A stretch of DNA of 15,370 nucleotides from Proteobacteria bacterium SPGG2 (GTDB lineage Bacteria; Pseudomonadota; Gammaproteobacteria; Acidiferrobacterales; SPGG2). The notes under the pieces were generated by a model. That model was not told the origin of the DNA and did no database searches. It saw only the letters and a program-made list of their open reading frames with translations. Each line of letters starts with the position of its first letter. Positions within the stretch are counted from its first letter, which is position 1. The position numbers and the translations under genes are program-made. Of the stretch, positions 14,729-15,370 are shown piece by piece. The stretch lies in assembly GCA_001643475.1 (NCBI GenBank), contig LXTK01000129.1, positions 1 through 15,370 of the forward strand. Direction: 5' to 3'.

Positions 14729-15370
14729 CTAGGCGATGGGCACTTCGGGGCTGTTGCCCCATTCTGACCAAGAACCCGGATATCCTCTTACGCGTTCGTA
14801 GCCAAGACTCTTTAGCGTCATATAGGTATGCGCGGATCGGTGGTGCGTATGGCAGTAGGTGACTATCTCTTTCTCGGGGACTACACCCAGGCTGGTCAGC
14901 GCCGACTTCAGTTCATCTTGTGTCCGCAAACGCAGATTGCGTGTCGGGTCCATGGCATTTACCCAGTCGAAATTTACCGCACCAGGAATATGGCCCGCAC
15001 GAGCGGCGCGTTGCTGTTGGCCATGGTATTCGGCTGGGCTACGAGTATCCACCAGTTGCACCGACGCGTCATCGAGGTGTCCCAAAATATAGGCCTTATC
15101 CGCAATAGCATCGTCATTGATGACTACTTGAAACTGGTTCTGGACAGGCGTGACTGCTTTGTTATCGAGTGGCCGATTCTCCGCCACCCACGCATGCAAA
15201 CCGCCGTTTAGCAAGCTGCCTTGTGAGTGACCAACGGCATCGAGCGTCCATAGAAACCGCGCGGCGCTGCCGCCACCTTCATCGTCGTAGGCGACAACAG
15301 ACGTGTTGTTCGAAAGGCCCAGGGCGCTTAGCACTTGTGTGAGCTGGGTTTCGCCGGGAAGGCATCCCAT
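14729..15370 (-). CDS. Tandem-rhodanese sulfurtransferase (partial, 5' end outside window)
   Basis: The visible 213 residues are the C-terminal part of a two-domain sulfurtransferase, the type that moves sulfane sulfur from thiosulfate or 3-mercaptopyruvate to an acceptor. The frame is open to the window edge and the usual N-terminal part of the first rhodanese domain is missing, so the methionine at 15370 is not the start. The first domain ends with VVAYDDEGGGSAARFLWTLDAVGH, where Asp replaces the catalytic cysteine, and GGLHAW. The second domain has LVDTRSPAEY, GHIPGAVNFDW and the active loop CHTHHR with Cys173 (visible numbering), fitting CxxxxR. The family is certain; thiosulfate versus mercaptopyruvate preference is not. 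Confidence 0.9.
   Translation of the reverse strand: MGCLPGETQLTQVLSALGLSNNTSVVAYDDEGGGSAARFLWTLDAVGHSQGSLLNGGLHAWVAENRPLDNKAVTPVQNQFQVVINDDAIADKAYILGHLDDASVQLVDTRSPAEYHGQQQRAARAGHIPGAVNFDWVNAMDPTRNLRLRTQDELKSALTSLGVVPEKEIVTYCHTHHRSAHTYMTLKSLGYERVRGYPGSWSEWGNSPEVPIA

Overview
The window is a stretch of bacterial chromosome, most probably from a gammaproteobacterium. The evidence is the gene order rimP-nusA-infB-rbfA-truB-rpsO-pnp, a NusA with two C-terminal acidic repeats as in E. coli, a PNPase whose catalytic residues keep E. coli numbering, and a canonical DksA. I cannot name a genus. Base composition looks even throughout and I see no insertion sequence, integrase, CRISPR array, tRNA or rRNA.

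Positions 1-8474, plus strand, hold the conserved transcription/translation/RNA-decay cluster. A strong sigma70-type promoter (30-57) and a leader hairpin (97-121) precede rimP (ribosome maturation), nusA (elongation and termination factor), infB (IF2), rbfA (30S maturation) and truB (tRNA pseudouridine-55). rpsO (ribosomal protein S15) has its own promoter (5993-6021). It is followed after only 21 nt by pnp, whose ribosome-binding site lies in a 9-bp hairpin that has the rpsO stop codon in its loop. truB and pnp start with TTG.

Positions 8648-13592 are accessory metabolism and signalling. A plus-strand gamma-glutamylcyclotransferase-like gene converges on a minus-strand series read in the order dihydroorotase (pyrC type), uppP (undecaprenyl-diphosphate phosphatase), a REC-GGDEF response regulator with a broken GGDEF signature, and a YheT-family alpha/beta hydrolase. 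pyrC and uppP are almost certainly one operon. The regulator probably has its own promoter.

Positions 13610-15370 hold dksA (minus, with a good promoter, ribosome-binding site and intrinsic terminator), a 363-nt non-coding stretch rich in inverted repeats, a small plus-strand ORF of 72 codons preceded by a sigma54-like -24/-12 element, and the 3' part of a tandem-rhodanese sulfurtransferase running off the window on the minus strand.

Most of the window is ordinary. I found no convincing new multi-gene system. The best items for a second look are the regulator with a lost GGDEF active site but an intact c-di-GMP inhibitory site, the sigma54-like promoter with its small acidic protein, the hairpin coupling rpsO to pnp, the inverted repeats upstream of dksA, and a dihydroorotase in which the first histidine of the HxH metal motif is glutamine.
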